Shown here: piece after piece, positions 7,627-16,363 of the stretch
How positions within the stretch are numbered: the first letter of the stretch is position 1
How the letters are laid out: each line of letters opens with the position of its first letter
From: JOPF133 sp052144935
GTDB taxonomy: Bacteria; Acidobacteriota; Terriglobia; Bryobacterales; Bryobacteraceae
Length of the DNA: 28,172 nt
Direction: 5' to 3'
Assembly (NCBI GenBank): GCA_052144935.1
Contig: JBKQPR010000096.1
Coordinates: 1 to 28,172 of the forward strand
The notes under the pieces: model-generated
Told to the model about the DNA's origin: nothing
Seen by the model: the letters and a program-made list of their open reading frames with translations, nothing else
The model's database searches: none
Position numbers and translations under genes: made by a program

Positions 7627-7723
7627 TTCACCGCGGAGGCGCGGAGAACGCGGAGGCTACGCAGAGAAAACCTTCAGGGGGTTCTCTGCGTAGCCTCCGC
7701 GTTCTCCGCGCCTCCGCGGTGAA
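7627..7723. repeat. Perfect inverted repeat, 42-bp arms and 13-base loop
   Basis: The left arm 7627-7668 (starts TTCACCGCGGAGGCGCGGAG) and the right arm 7682-7723 (ends CCGCGGTGAA) are exact reverse complements around a 13-base loop. Inside each arm a GCGGAG/GCAGAG unit recurs about every ten bases. The flanks GGCCCCTT and AAAGGGCCCC extend the pairing imperfectly. It lies between the divergent dehydratase operon and the TonB receptor gene. It has no U-tract, so it is not a normal terminator. It is better read as a dispersed palindromic element or the relic of a small non-autonomous mobile element. Confidence 0.9.
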
Positions 7724-7771
7724 CAAAGGGCCCCGAACGCAAGATCTGGCGTTCTCCCCGCGCGAGAGGGC

Positions 7772-7816
7772 TTGACTTTGGCGGTGAATTGCGTATATAT
7801 AGTTTGAGACTGCAAC
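7772..7816 (+). promoter_or_regulatory. Promoter and shared motif upstream of the TonB receptor
   Basis: TTGACT at 7772-7777 is followed by TATATA at 7796-7801 (18-base spacer). The -10 region is part of GCGTATATATAGTTTGA, then five bases and CAAC at 7813-7816. The same arrangement occurs upstream of the second GH3 gene at 24466-24489. The AT-rich block stands out in GC-rich surroundings. The expected transcript would have a leader of about 60 bases that contains the GGAGG ribosome site at 7856-7860. Confidence 0.6.
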
Positions 7817-7871
7817 GAATGCGCGGACGAACGGGTCTGTCGCTCCGCGCGCTTTGGAGGTTGGCCAAGCT

Positions 7872-10800
7872 ATGAGTACGCGAACTCGTCTTCAAATCTG
7901 GGCCATGACTGCCCTGCTGGCGGCTTTTTGCAGCACCGCACATGCCCAAGTGCTATACGGAACCCTAACAGGTAATGTCGCCGATCCCAGTTCCGCGGCC
8001 GTGCCCGGCGCGAAAGTGGAGGCGCTAAACGTGGAAACCGGGGTCAGCCGGCAGACCACCACCGATGAACGAGGAGCCTACCTGTTCACCAACATCGGGT
8101 CGGGAGTTTACAAAATCACCGTAACCGCCCATTCGTTCACGACGGTGGTGGAAAACAACGTCATTGTCAACACCAACGAGGTGCGCCGCGTCGATTTCAG
8201 CCTGAAGATTTCGCAGACCAGTGAAACCGTGGAGGTCAACGCGGATGCCGCCGTCCTGCAAACCGACAAATCCGATATCCATTCGGAGGTCACGTCGCAA
8301 GAAGTGACGGAGTTGCCGTATCAGGGCACCGAGGGCAAGAACTTCCAGGCCTTGCTGCTCCTGCTGCCCGGCGCCAATACCACGGCCAACAGCGGCGAAG
8401 CCAATTCGCAGGCGGGCAACCCGCAGCGCGCCATCACGGTGTCCATGAACGGCGCGTCCTCCCAAGCCAATGCCACCCGAATCGATGGCACCATGGATTC
8501 CTACCCGTGGCTGCCGGTGAACGTCGCCTACGTGCCGCCGCCGGAAGCCATACAGACCGTCAACGTGAGCGCCAACGCCTTCGATGCGGAGCAGGGCGCG
8601 GCAGGCAGCGCGGCCATCAATGTGAGCACCAAATCGGGCACCAACGATCTGCATGGAGTCTTGTTCGAGCGCAACACGAATAACGATTTGACGGCGGTCA
8701 ACAACGCTTTCACCCGCCCCGGCCGCCTGGCCAAAAACGTCTTCAACCAGTACGGCTTCGCCGTCGGCGGTCCGGTCTGGATTCCCAAAATCGTGCACGG
8801 CAAGAACAAGCTGTTCTGGTTCATGGATTACGAAGCAACCAGGAATAACCTATACGCATCCGACCCCAACCTGACTCTGCCCACGGCGGCCATGCGTACG
8901 GGCGATTTCAGCGCCACCGGTACGACCATCTACGATCCGTTGACGGGCAATTCCGACGGCACCGGCCGATCGCCCTTCCCCGGAAACATCGTTCCCTCCA
9001 ACCGGATTTCTTCGGCGGCCGCCACCCTTGCCGGCCTGCTGCCGGCGTTGACCCGAACCCCAACGCCTGGCAATAACACGAATTACTACAGCAACTACGA
9101 CGCCTACGGCGGCACGACATACGATGTGAGCCGCTGGGATTGGAAGGTCAATTACGATCCCACACCGAGGGCGATGATCTGGGGGCGCTACAGCCTTTCT
9201 CCGATGGATATCTACGCGCCGCTGGTTTTGGGCAAGGCCGGTGGCGATGCCTTTAACGGAGGCAATCCGGGTCATGCCGGCGGCCGCGTCCAGGTGTCGG
9301 CAGCGGGCCTCACGTATAGCTTCACGCCCACCCTGCTGCTGGACGGCAACGTGGGCTACACGCGGCAGCATATCGGCGCCGATGGCGACCCGCAGGATGG
9401 CGATTATGGAACCGACGTGCTGCACATTCCGGGAACCAATGGCGTCGGCCCGAACTACGAAGGCATTCCGGGCTTCCAGGTGTCGGGCTTTGCCAATATC
9501 GGAAACACCAATACCGGCAGCCCGTTCGAGTTCCGCGACAATCAGTACACCGGCAACGTCAATGTGACCAAAATCAAAGGCGCGCACAACATACGAGTCG
9601 GCTGGGAATACGACAAGTATGCGCTGAATCACTTCCAGCCGCAGGGCGGAACGTTCGGAACGGCGCGCGGCACTTTCGGCTTCGATGGTTCATTGACGTC
9701 GCTCAAGGGCGGCACGGCCATTAACACCGGCAGCCCCTCGAACTCCTGGGCGCAGTTCATCCTGGGTTATCCTTCCGAAACCGGCAAGGTCACCCAATAC
9801 ACCGATCCCATTGCACTGCGCTTTGCCACGTGGTCGGCCTATGCGCGCGATATCTGGCAGGTGGCCCCGAAAATCACAATCGACTACGGCCTGCGCTGGG
9901 AATACTACCCGATCTACTCGCACGATCATTTTGGCGCCGTGCGCTTCGACCCATCGACCGATAATATTCTGGTCGGCGGCGAAGGCGGCGTGCCGTGGAA
10001 CACGGGCGCTACGGCCACCAAAAAGGATTTCGCTCCGCGGCTGGGCGTGGCCTACCGGCTCAACGGGAGGACGGTGATCCGCAGCGGTTACGGCATCAGC
10101 ATCGATCCGGATAACATGCGCAACCAGCGGAACCAGTACCCGGCGATCGTCAACCAGGTCTACCAGCCGCCGAATACCTATCAATTCATCAGTTACGCCG
10201 GCGTGCCAAACTCCGACGGTTCGACGCAGGTGTCGCTGGCGGATGGCGTTCCTTTGCCCACCTTCCCGATTATCTCGACGGGAACTATCAAGCCGTCGCC
10301 GACAGCTTCCCTTACCACGTATCTGCCCAGCACCAGCACGGTGACTTTCCCGGCGAACATGGACCGGGGATACTACCAGAACTGGAACTTCTTTGTGCAG
10401 CACGAATTCTCGTCGACCCTATGGGCGGAGGCGGGATATGCCGGCATGCATGCCGTGCACACGGATATGGGTGTGAACATCAACGGGTCGGCGCCGGGAA
10501 CCGGCACCGCCGGGCGCCAGCTTTATCCGTACGTCACGAGCGACATGAATATGTATGAGCCGTTCGGGGATTATTTGTACGATGCCTTGCAAATGCGAGT
10601 GCGCAAGCGGATTGGCTCGTCGCTCATCCAGGCCAACTATACGTTCTCGAAGGGACTCGACAACATGAACGGCGACAACGGCGATGCTACGCTCTGGCGC
10701 GCCTACCCGGTGTCCTACACCCTCGATAAGGCACTGTCCGGCATCAATCGCGCGCAGACGTTGACGATTGCCTATGTGTACCAGTTGCCCTTCGGCAAAG

Positions 10801-11330
10801 GACACCGGTGGGCGACTACCGGGGCGCCCAACTGGATTATCGGCGGGTGGCAACTCAGCAGCATCATCAGCCGTTACGCCGGGCTGCCGTTCACGGTGGG
10901 GACCACTTCCGCCATCAACGCCGGCGGCCAGGCCAACAGCGCGACACAAATCGGTCCGGTCGTGCATATCCTGGATGGCCATAACTCCAGCTTTCCGTAT
11001 TACGACGGTTCGGCTTTCGCCAATCCACCGGGCGGCGTCCTGGGATCGACCGGCAGGGACCTGCTGGTCGGGCCGGGCTTCTTCCAGATGAGCGAGAGCA
11101 TCTCGCGCATGTTCCTCTTCAAGGAAGGAAAGATCAAGTTCCAGTTGGTGGGCGAGGCATTCAACTTGACCAACACCCCGGTGTTCTCCAACCCGGGCGG
11201 CAGTTGCTGCTGGACAACCACCTCGACTGGAACGACCAGTTACAACGGCTTCGGCATCATCTCCGGCACAACCAACCCTGACGGCCCCGGCCCGCGTTTT
11301 CTGCAGGTGGGTGGGTATCTGCGGTTCTAA
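7872..11330 (+). CDS. Oar-like TonB-dependent outer-membrane receptor
   Basis: This outer-membrane protein of about 1152 residues probably imports or binds large carbohydrate or peptide ligands using TonB energy. A Sec signal ends in STAHA before QVLYGTLTG. Then comes a carboxypeptidase-regulatory-like beta-sandwich at about residues 29-115 (GTLTGNVADPSSAAVPGAKV and TTDERGAYLFTNIGSGVYKI). The plug region has QGTEGKNFQALLLLLPG and INVSTKSGTNDLHG. A long beta-barrel follows and ends in an aromatic residue (LQVGGYLRF). I choose ATG 7872 over an upstream in-frame TTG (7854) because GGAGG ends 11 bases before the ATG and the signal peptide then has normal length. No SusD partner is adjacent, which fits acidobacterial receptors of this type. 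The gene is convergent with the ADOP permease gene, 8 bases away. Confidence 0.93.
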   Translation: MSTRTRLQIWAMTALLAAFCSTAHAQVLYGTLTGNVADPSSAAVPGAKVEALNVETGVSRQTTTDERGAYLFTNIGSGVYKITVTAHSFTTVVENNVIVNTNEVRRVDFSLKISQTSETVEVNADAAVLQTDKSDIHSEVTSQEVTELPYQGTEGKNFQALLLLLPGANTTANSGEANSQAGNPQRAITVSMNGASSQANATRIDGTMDSYPWLPVNVAYVPPPEAIQTVNVSANAFDAEQGAAGSAAINVSTKSGTNDLHGVLFERNTNNDLTAVNNAFTRPGRLAKNVFNQYGFAVGGPVWIPKIVHGKNKLFWFMDYEATRNNLYASDPNLTLPTAAMRTGDFSATGTTIYDPLTGNSDGTGRSPFPGNIVPSNRISSAAATLAGLLPALTRTPTPGNNTNYYSNYDAYGGTTYDVSRWDWKVNYDPTPRAMIWGRYSLSPMDIYAPLVLGKAGGDAFNGGNPGHAGGRVQVSAAGLTYSFTPTLLLDGNVGYTRQHIGADGDPQDGDYGTDVLHIPGTNGVGPNYEGIPGFQVSGFANIGNTNTGSPFEFRDNQYTGNVNVTKIKGAHNIRVGWEYDKYALNHFQPQGGTFGTARGTFGFDGSLTSLKGGTAINTGSPSNSWAQFILGYPSETGKVTQYTDPIALRFATWSAYARDIWQVAPKITIDYGLRWEYYPIYSHDHFGAVRFDPSTDNILVGGEGGVPWNTGATATKKDFAPRLGVAYRLNGRTVIRSGYGISIDPDNMRNQRNQYPAIVNQVYQPPNTYQFISYAGVPNSDGSTQVSLADGVPLPTFPIISTGTIKPSPTASLTTYLPSTSTVTFPANMDRGYYQNWNFFVQHEFSSTLWAEAGYAGMHAVHTDMGVNINGSAPGTGTAGRQLYPYVTSDMNMYEPFGDYLYDALQMRVRKRIGSSLIQANYTFSKGLDNMNGDNGDATLWRAYPVSYTLDKALSGINRAQTLTIAYVYQLPFGKGHRWATTGAPNWIIGGWQLSSIISRYAGLPFTVGTTSAINAGGQANSATQIGPVVHILDGHNSSFPYYDGSAFANPPGGVLGSTGRDLLVGPGFFQMSESISRMFLFKEGKIKFQLVGEAFNLTNTPVFSNPGGSCCWTTTSTGTTSYNGFGIISGTTNPDGPGPRFLQVGGYLRF

Positions 11331-11338
11331 ACGCGGCG

Positions 11339-14002
11339 TCACTCATGCCGCAATGCCACCATCGGTTCGATCCGGGTGGCCTTGCGCGCCGGAACACAAA
11401 CCGCCAGGAGCGCCGCCAGACCGAGAACTATCGCTACGCCGCCGAAGGTGACCGGATCGTTGGCCCGCACCCCGTATAACATTCTGGCCATAAGCTGGGA
11501 CAGCAGCAGAGCGCCCGCGACACCCGCCGCCGTGCCTGCCAGAGCCTGCACCATCCCTTGCAGCAGCACCATGCGCAGCACCTCCGCGTGGCCGGCGCCA
11601 AGCGAAATCCGAATCCCGATCTCGCGCGTGCGCCGGGAGACCGAGTAGTTCATCACGCCATAAATCCCCACGGCCGCCAGCACCAGGGCCACGGCGGCGA
11701 ACATCCCCAGTAAGAGCATCTCAAAGCGCGGCTGCGCGTTGGCGTCGGCGACCACGCGATCCACGGTGAGGACTTCGGAGATGGGCAGATTGCGGTCGAA
11801 CGACCAGACGGCTTTCTTCACCGCGGGCGCCAGTTCCGCGGCATCTCCGCTGCCGCGCACCACCAGCGTGAGGTACGCGATGTGCGGCCCGAGTTCTCCC
11901 ATCCCTAGAAAATCGCGATTCTGGAGCGCGGCGAGGTAGACCTCCGGCTCGGGATCGGCCGCCCATTCGTCCTGCTTGGCATTCCTGGCCACGCCGATTA
12001 CAGTCAGCCACGTGGGCGGGCTGCGCTTGTCGTCGTCGAAGGTGATGCGCTGGCCGATCGGATCCTGCCCGGGCCAGTACTTGGCGGCCGCCCGCTCGTT
12101 AACGATCACCACGCCGGGCGCGCGGGAATCGTCGTTTTCGGTGATGGTGCGGCCGTGCCGCAACGGCAGGCGCATGGTCTCGAAATATCCCGGCATCACG
12201 ATGCGGTAAACGCCCGAGGGCGATTCGCCGGGGCGCGGCTTGGGGCGGCCCTCAATGCTGAAGGACCATCCCCACAGATCGCCCGCCAGCGGAAGATGGT
12301 TGATCCCGCCGGCGGATTCAACGCCCGGCAGCGCCCGCACCTGCTGGAGAAGCTGGCGATAGAAAATCCCGCGCCGGTTGGGTTCGGCCTCCTGCGATCC
12401 GGCCACGGACACCACCATCGAGAGCACGTGATGCGGGTTGAATCCCGGGTCCACTGACTGTAATGCGGAGAAGCTCCGGATCATCAGCCCCGCGCCGGTC
12501 AGCAGCATGAATGCCAGCGCGAATTCGGAGGCCACCAGGAAACTGCGCAGGCGGTTGCGGCCGATCCCGTCGCTGCCTGCACGGCCGCCCTCTTTGAGTG
12601 CGCCGCTCAGGTTTCCGGTGGCGGCGTGCATCGCGGGCGCGAGTCCGAACACCAGGGCCGTCAGCAGTGTGACGCCGAGCAGGAACAGCGCCACGCGGCC
12701 GTCGAGGGCCACCGTCTCCAGGCGCGGGAGCTCCGCGGGGCTGAGCGCGACCAGGGCCTTGGCGCCCCACATCGCGAGCAGGAAACCGGCCGAAGCGCCG
12801 AGGGCCGCCAGCAGCAGATTCTCGGTGAGGAACTGGCGGACGACGCGGGCCCGGCCGGCGCCCAGAGCGGTCCGCACGGCGATTTCCTTCTCCCGGTCGG
12901 ACGTCCGCGCCAGTAGCATGTGAGCCACATTAGCGCAGGCAATCAGGAGTACGAATCCGACAGCGCCGAGCAGCACTAGCAGCGGCGTCTCAATCCTGCC
13001 GACGACATTCTGCTTCAGAGGCGTGACCAGGACCCGGCGGTTGGTGCCCGGATACTGCCGCTCCAGACGCGCGGTAACGGCCCAAACCTCCGCTCGCGCC
13101 TGCGCCAACGTGACGCCCCGTTTCAGCCGGGCGAAAACGCGCAGGCTGTTGCCGCCGCGGTTGTGAATGCGATCGCCGAATGCATCGGGCACCCACAACT
13201 CCGCGTGGGTGGCCCAGAAGGGCGCAAACTTGAACTCTGGCGGCATCACTCCAACCACGGTGTAAGCCTCGCCGTTGAGGGTGATCGGCCGGCCCAGCAC
13301 GTTGCGATCGCCGCTGAAACGCCGCTGCCACAGCCGATGGCTCAGGATGACCTCGTGCTCCGAGCCGGGTTGGTCTTCTCCGGGGAGGAACAGGCGGCCT
13401 AGCAAGGGATCGACTCCCAGCATGGGCAGCAGGTTCTGCGTCATCAGAAGGCCCGTAAGATGCTCCGGCGGATCGCTCCCGGTGAGGTTCGGACTCCAAT
13501 ACTCCGCCGCCGCCATGGCTTCGAAAGAACGGCTTTGCTCGCGCCAGTCGAGGTAGTTGGCGACCGCCACCGGGTTATCGCCGTCGTGCAGAAGGGTGAC
13601 CAGGCGCTCGGAATCCTGGTACGCCAGCGGGCGTAGCAATACGGCATTCACTACGCTGAAGATCGCGGTGTTGGCGCCAATCCCCAAGGCCAGCGCGATC
13701 ACCGCCACAGCCGTGAAGCCCGGGCTGCGCACGAGCGCGCGGGCCCCGTAGCGGAGGTCTTGCGCAAAGTGCTCCAACCCGCGCCAGCCCCATGCGTCAC
13801 CGCTCACTTCGCCGAGCAGCGTGGCATTGCCGAACTGGCGCCGGGCCGCGGCGCGCGCGGCTTCTCGGGAAAGGCCGCGGTCCCGATGCTCCTGCTGGCG
13901 CAACTCCAGGTGGAGGCGCATCTCATCCTGCAAGTCACGGCCGAAGCGCTCGCCCCGAAATAGCATCGCCAGCCTGCGGCCCAGTTCACTTAACCATCCC
14001 AT
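11339..14002 (-). CDS. ADOP-family ABC transporter permease (MacB/FtsX type)
   Basis: This 887-residue inner-membrane protein matches the acidobacterial duplicated orphan permease family. The N-terminal cytoplasmic segment is typical (LSREAARAAARRQFGNATLL). The first membrane helix is FTAVAVIALALGIGANTAIF at about 95-118, followed by a MacB-like periplasmic domain, a first FtsX block with VLLIACANVAHMLLARTSDR, a second periplasmic domain, and a final FtsX block with MNYSVSRRTREIGIRISLGA. No ATPase gene is adjacent, hence orphan. ATG 14002 has AAGGAGG seven bases upstream. The longer upstream start at 14050 adds only 16 unconserved residues and is rejected. In Acidobacteria such genes are often controlled by PadR-type repressors. 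No padR gene is seen here, but a palindrome lies in the promoter region. The cargo is unknown. Confidence 0.93.
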   Translation of the reverse strand: MGWLSELGRRLAMLFRGERFGRDLQDEMRLHLELRQQEHRDRGLSREAARAAARRQFGNATLLGEVSGDAWGWRGLEHFAQDLRYGARALVRSPGFTAVAVIALALGIGANTAIFSVVNAVLLRPLAYQDSERLVTLLHDGDNPVAVANYLDWREQSRSFEAMAAAEYWSPNLTGSDPPEHLTGLLMTQNLLPMLGVDPLLGRLFLPGEDQPGSEHEVILSHRLWQRRFSGDRNVLGRPITLNGEAYTVVGVMPPEFKFAPFWATHAELWVPDAFGDRIHNRGGNSLRVFARLKRGVTLAQARAEVWAVTARLERQYPGTNRRVLVTPLKQNVVGRIETPLLVLLGAVGFVLLIACANVAHMLLARTSDREKEIAVRTALGAGRARVVRQFLTENLLLAALGASAGFLLAMWGAKALVALSPAELPRLETVALDGRVALFLLGVTLLTALVFGLAPAMHAATGNLSGALKEGGRAGSDGIGRNRLRSFLVASEFALAFMLLTGAGLMIRSFSALQSVDPGFNPHHVLSMVVSVAGSQEAEPNRRGIFYRQLLQQVRALPGVESAGGINHLPLAGDLWGWSFSIEGRPKPRPGESPSGVYRIVMPGYFETMRLPLRHGRTITENDDSRAPGVVIVNERAAAKYWPGQDPIGQRITFDDDKRSPPTWLTVIGVARNAKQDEWAADPEPEVYLAALQNRDFLGMGELGPHIAYLTLVVRGSGDAAELAPAVKKAVWSFDRNLPISEVLTVDRVVADANAQPRFEMLLLGMFAAVALVLAAVGIYGVMNYSVSRRTREIGIRISLGAGHAEVLRMVLLQGMVQALAGTAAGVAGALLLSQLMARMLYGVRANDPVTFGGVAIVLGLAALLAVCVPARKATRIEPMVALRHE

Positions 14003-14057
14003 GGCACAACCTCCTTGAGGCGGGTTGGAGCACACGCGCGCGGCTGCCACTCGCTTA

Positions 14058-14072
14058 CATAGTTAGACTATG
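14058..14072. promoter_or_regulatory. Palindrome in the ADOP promoter region, candidate operator
   Basis: CATAGT-TAG-ACTATG is a perfect 6-bp-arm dyad 56-70 bases upstream of the ADOP start codon. On the minus strand TTGCTA (14094-14089) lies about 18 bases before TAGTCT inside the dyad, so the dyad would overlap the -10 region. A PadR-like or other dimeric repressor site is plausible from its size and place. The assignment is an inference. Confidence 0.45.
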
Positions 14073-14458
14073 CTACCGTGGACGGGTTTAGCAACAGGGA
14101 CCGGGGCCACTCACGCTGTCCCACGCGCGAGCCTCGGAGGGATGCGTCCGGCTGCTTGCCGGAGAGCCAAAGGTGGCGGCGCCACGTCTCTGCGAACTCG
14201 CGCCACACCAGGGGAATGCCGCGGACGGCCAGAGCGCGGGCGATCTCGACAGCGCACCAGACGAAATAGATGGCCGTGATCCAGCGGTGGACTTTGTCCG
14301 CCGGCGAGCGGGGAGAGCGCGAACTGCACCAGCCAGAGCAGGAAAAGGCCGGCTGCCTCCGGGGCGGTGACCGGGATCATGTCGGCGGCCAGCGTGAGAA
14401 GGGCGCAGGCCGGGGCGATGGTCTGCCGGCGTTTATCGGAAGGCGATATCGGCGGCAT
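14068..14458 (-). pseudogene. Small membrane protein split by a frameshift
   Basis: From ATG 14458, which overlaps the nadB end by 26 bases, the frame encodes a hydrophobic N-terminal part, APACALLTLAADMIPVTAPE then AAGLFLLWLVQFALSPLAG. Near 14298-14306 the coding signal (G or C at third positions, sensible membrane sequence) moves to another frame: DKVHRWITAIYFVWCAVEIA then RALAVRGIPLVWREFAETWR. That frame ends at 14068. Removing one G from GGCGGAC joins them as LAGDKVHRW. I do not recognise the family; two or three membrane helices are predicted. Because the second frame is open to its own stop and well biased, a recent mutation or a base-calling error is likely. It probably followed nadB in one transcript. 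Confidence 0.5.
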
Positions 14459-15911
14459 CCTTTTGAACGATCGAATGGCGCGCGAAGGAGGCGCAGTGGT
14501 TGGGATAGTCGGTGCGGTAATGGGCGCCGCGGCTCTCGCGGCGGGCTAGAGCGCCGCGGGCGATAAGCAGGGCCACCTGGTGTGGGTTGCGGGCATCGGG
14601 AACGGGGCCGGCGCCTTCCAGGAGACGGCACGCCTCGGTGAGGCCTTGTGCGTCGCGGAGGATGCCGCAGTGTTGCCAGGCTATTTCCTGGATCTGGCGG
14701 AGTCCTAGCGAATTATCATCAGGGGCCGAGGCCGAGGCGGCGGGCTGGGCCGCGGCCGGCGCAGGAAGACGGTCCGAGAGCATGGCTTGGGCGGCCCGGG
14801 CGCCGAAGACCAGACCTTCGAGCAGGGAGTTGCTGGCCAGCCGGTTGGCGCCGTGTACGCCGGTGCAGGCGGCTTCTCCGGCGGAGTAGAGACGCGGAAG
14901 CGAAGTGCGGCCATCCAGATCGGTGCGTACGCCGCCCATGGCGTAGTGTGCGGCGGGCGCTACGGGAACCGGTTGGCGCTCCAGGTCGATGGCATAGTGG
15001 AGGCAGGTGTCGTAGATCCGGGGAAACCGGTTGCGAATGAAGCCCGGCTCGCGGTGCGTGAGATCCAGGAACACCTGCGGGCTGGCTGTGCGGACCATTT
15101 CCCTGACGATGGCGCGGGTCACCACGTCGCGGGGCGCCATCTCATCGGTAAAGCGTTCGCCCGAGGAGTTGCGCAGGACGGCGCCTTCGCCGCGCAGGGC
15201 TTCGGAAATGAGAAAACGGGGAGCGTCCACCAGGTAAAGCGCGGTGGGATGGAACTGGACGAATTCCAGGTCCTGGATTTCGGCTCCTGCGCGGTATGCC
15301 ATGGCAACGCCATCGCCGGTGGCCACTTCGGGATTGGTGGTGTTGCGGTAGACCTGGCCGAGGCCGCCGGTGGCCAGCAGCACGGCACGCGCTTGGATCG
15401 GTTCGTCGTTGAGAAGGGCGCCCGCGATTCCACCCTCGTCCAGCAGGAGGTCTGTAATCGCGGAGTAACTGCGGAACGTGACGTTGGGGAGAAACGCGGC
15501 TTTGCTGTAAAGAGTGCGGGCAATCTCGCGGCCGGTGGAATCGCCGTGGGCGTGCAGAATGCGGCTCCGGCTGTGAGCCGCCTCCCGCGTGAAAGCCAGG
15601 CGGGAGCCACTGCGGTCGAATTGGGCGCCCCACTCGATGAGCTGCTGGATGGCGGCGGGGCCTTCTTCCACCAGGGTACGGACGGCGGCATGATCGCAAA
15701 GGCCGTCGCCGGCCTGGAGAGTGTCCTGCTCGTGCAGCTCGACTTCGTCGTCGTCGCTGAGGGCTACGGCAATTCCACCCTGGGCGTATTCGGAGGAAGA
15801 TTCGCTGAGGCTCTCCTTGGCTACTACCAGCACCGAGCCGCCGGCCGCCAGATCGATGGCGGCGCGCAAACCGGCAACGCCGGCGCCAATGACTAAGAAG
15901 TCCGGATACAT
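14433..15911 (-). CDS. nadB: L-aspartate oxidase
   Basis: This 492-residue FAD enzyme oxidises L-aspartate to iminoaspartate, the first step of NAD synthesis from aspartate. The FAD motif GAGVAGLRAA is at residues 8-17. The family signatures follow in order: SSSEYAQGGIA, HAHGDSTGREI, GQVYRNTTNP, FVQFHPTALY, SGERFTDEMAPRDVVTRAI with the catalytic arginine, and the C-terminal FAD segment AHYAMGGVRTDLDGRTSLPR then LYSAGEAACTGVHGANRLAS. It ends with the usual helical domain and RRESRGAHYRTDYP. I place the start at ATG 15911, directly before the FAD motif. An in-frame extension to 16067 adds 52 residues that no NadB needs. nadA and nadC are not in the window. Confidence 0.96.
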   Translation of the reverse strand: MYPDFLVIGAGVAGLRAAIDLAAGGSVLVVAKESLSESSSEYAQGGIAVALSDDDEVELHEQDTLQAGDGLCDHAAVRTLVEEGPAAIQQLIEWGAQFDRSGSRLAFTREAAHSRSRILHAHGDSTGREIARTLYSKAAFLPNVTFRSYSAITDLLLDEGGIAGALLNDEPIQARAVLLATGGLGQVYRNTTNPEVATGDGVAMAYRAGAEIQDLEFVQFHPTALYLVDAPRFLISEALRGEGAVLRNSSGERFTDEMAPRDVVTRAIVREMVRTASPQVFLDLTHREPGFIRNRFPRIYDTCLHYAIDLERQPVPVAPAAHYAMGGVRTDLDGRTSLPRLYSAGEAACTGVHGANRLASNSLLEGLVFGARAAQAMLSDRLPAPAAAQPAASASAPDDNSLGLRQIQEIAWQHCGILRDAQGLTEACRLLEGAGPVPDARNPHQVALLIARGALARRESRGAHYRTDYPNHCASFARHSIVQKDAADIAFR

Positions 15912-16087
15912 CCGCTCAATTGGATGATAGGCAGCGCAGTTCAGGTGCACCTCCCGGAATAGCCAGGCGGGGGCCGTCAGCCAGATCCAACCGTTTGGCC
16001 CCCTTGCCGCGATGGTGCCAACCGGGAACGGAAACGGCCCGAGGGTGGCCGCGGCGGAGTGTGCCAAACCGGCTTTCAGCCAGGCGA

Positions 16088-16161
16088 AAACCGGTACTGA
16101 GTACCGGTTTCTACCCGTAAGTTACTGATTCCTGGTTCAAAAACCGGTACTCAGTACCGGT
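16088..16161. repeat. Two matching palindromes, mutually inverted
   Basis: The first palindrome, 16088-16110, has arms AAACCGGTACT and AGTACCGGTTT around a central G. The second, 16143-16161, has arms ACCGGTACT and AGTACCGGT around a central C, which makes it the reverse complement of the first. They are separated by 32 bases in the nadB/TolB-like divergent intergenic region (15912-16363), which otherwise holds no gene I can support. Candidates are a pair of operator sites or a REP-like doublet. Confidence 0.8.
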
Positions 16162-16323
16162 CTGCCGCCGCTGAGCGCTGCGCCCCGGTGGGCCGATAAT
16201 CCGGCCCCGGGGGCGGTCGCCGAATGGCCAATCTGCAGGAGGCGGCGGAACCGTGCCCTACATCCGGCTGAATCGGCGGCGCGGGCGGGCACTGGTAATC
16301 CAATGGGGCATGCCAAACGCCAT

Positions 16324-16350
16324 TTGGCGGCGGGGCCGCGACGGTATACT
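16324..16350 (+). promoter_or_regulatory. Weak candidate promoter of the TolB-like gene
   Basis: TATACT at 16345-16350 is a good -10 match 14 bases before the start codon. TTGGCG at 16324-16329 is a poor -35 with a short 15-base spacer. A small dyad GCCAAA-N5-TTTGGC overlaps the -35 (16311-16327). With this -10 the transcript would have almost no leader, which agrees with the missing Shine-Dalgarno sequence. Confidence 0.3.
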
Positions 16351-16363
16351 TGCAATATCGTCT

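Noticed and set aside
7627..7723. Reading the long hairpin as a transcription terminator.
   Set aside because: It lies between divergent genes with no upstream gene ending there, has 42-bp arms and no T-run.
7872..11330. A SusC/SusD polysaccharide uptake pair.
   Set aside because: The receptor is of the Oar-like acidobacterial type and no SusD-like lipoprotein gene is nearby.
15912..16067. A 52-residue N-terminal extension of NadB.
   Set aside because: The FAD-binding motif begins directly after ATG 15911 and family members need no such extension. The upstream frame runs open by composition.
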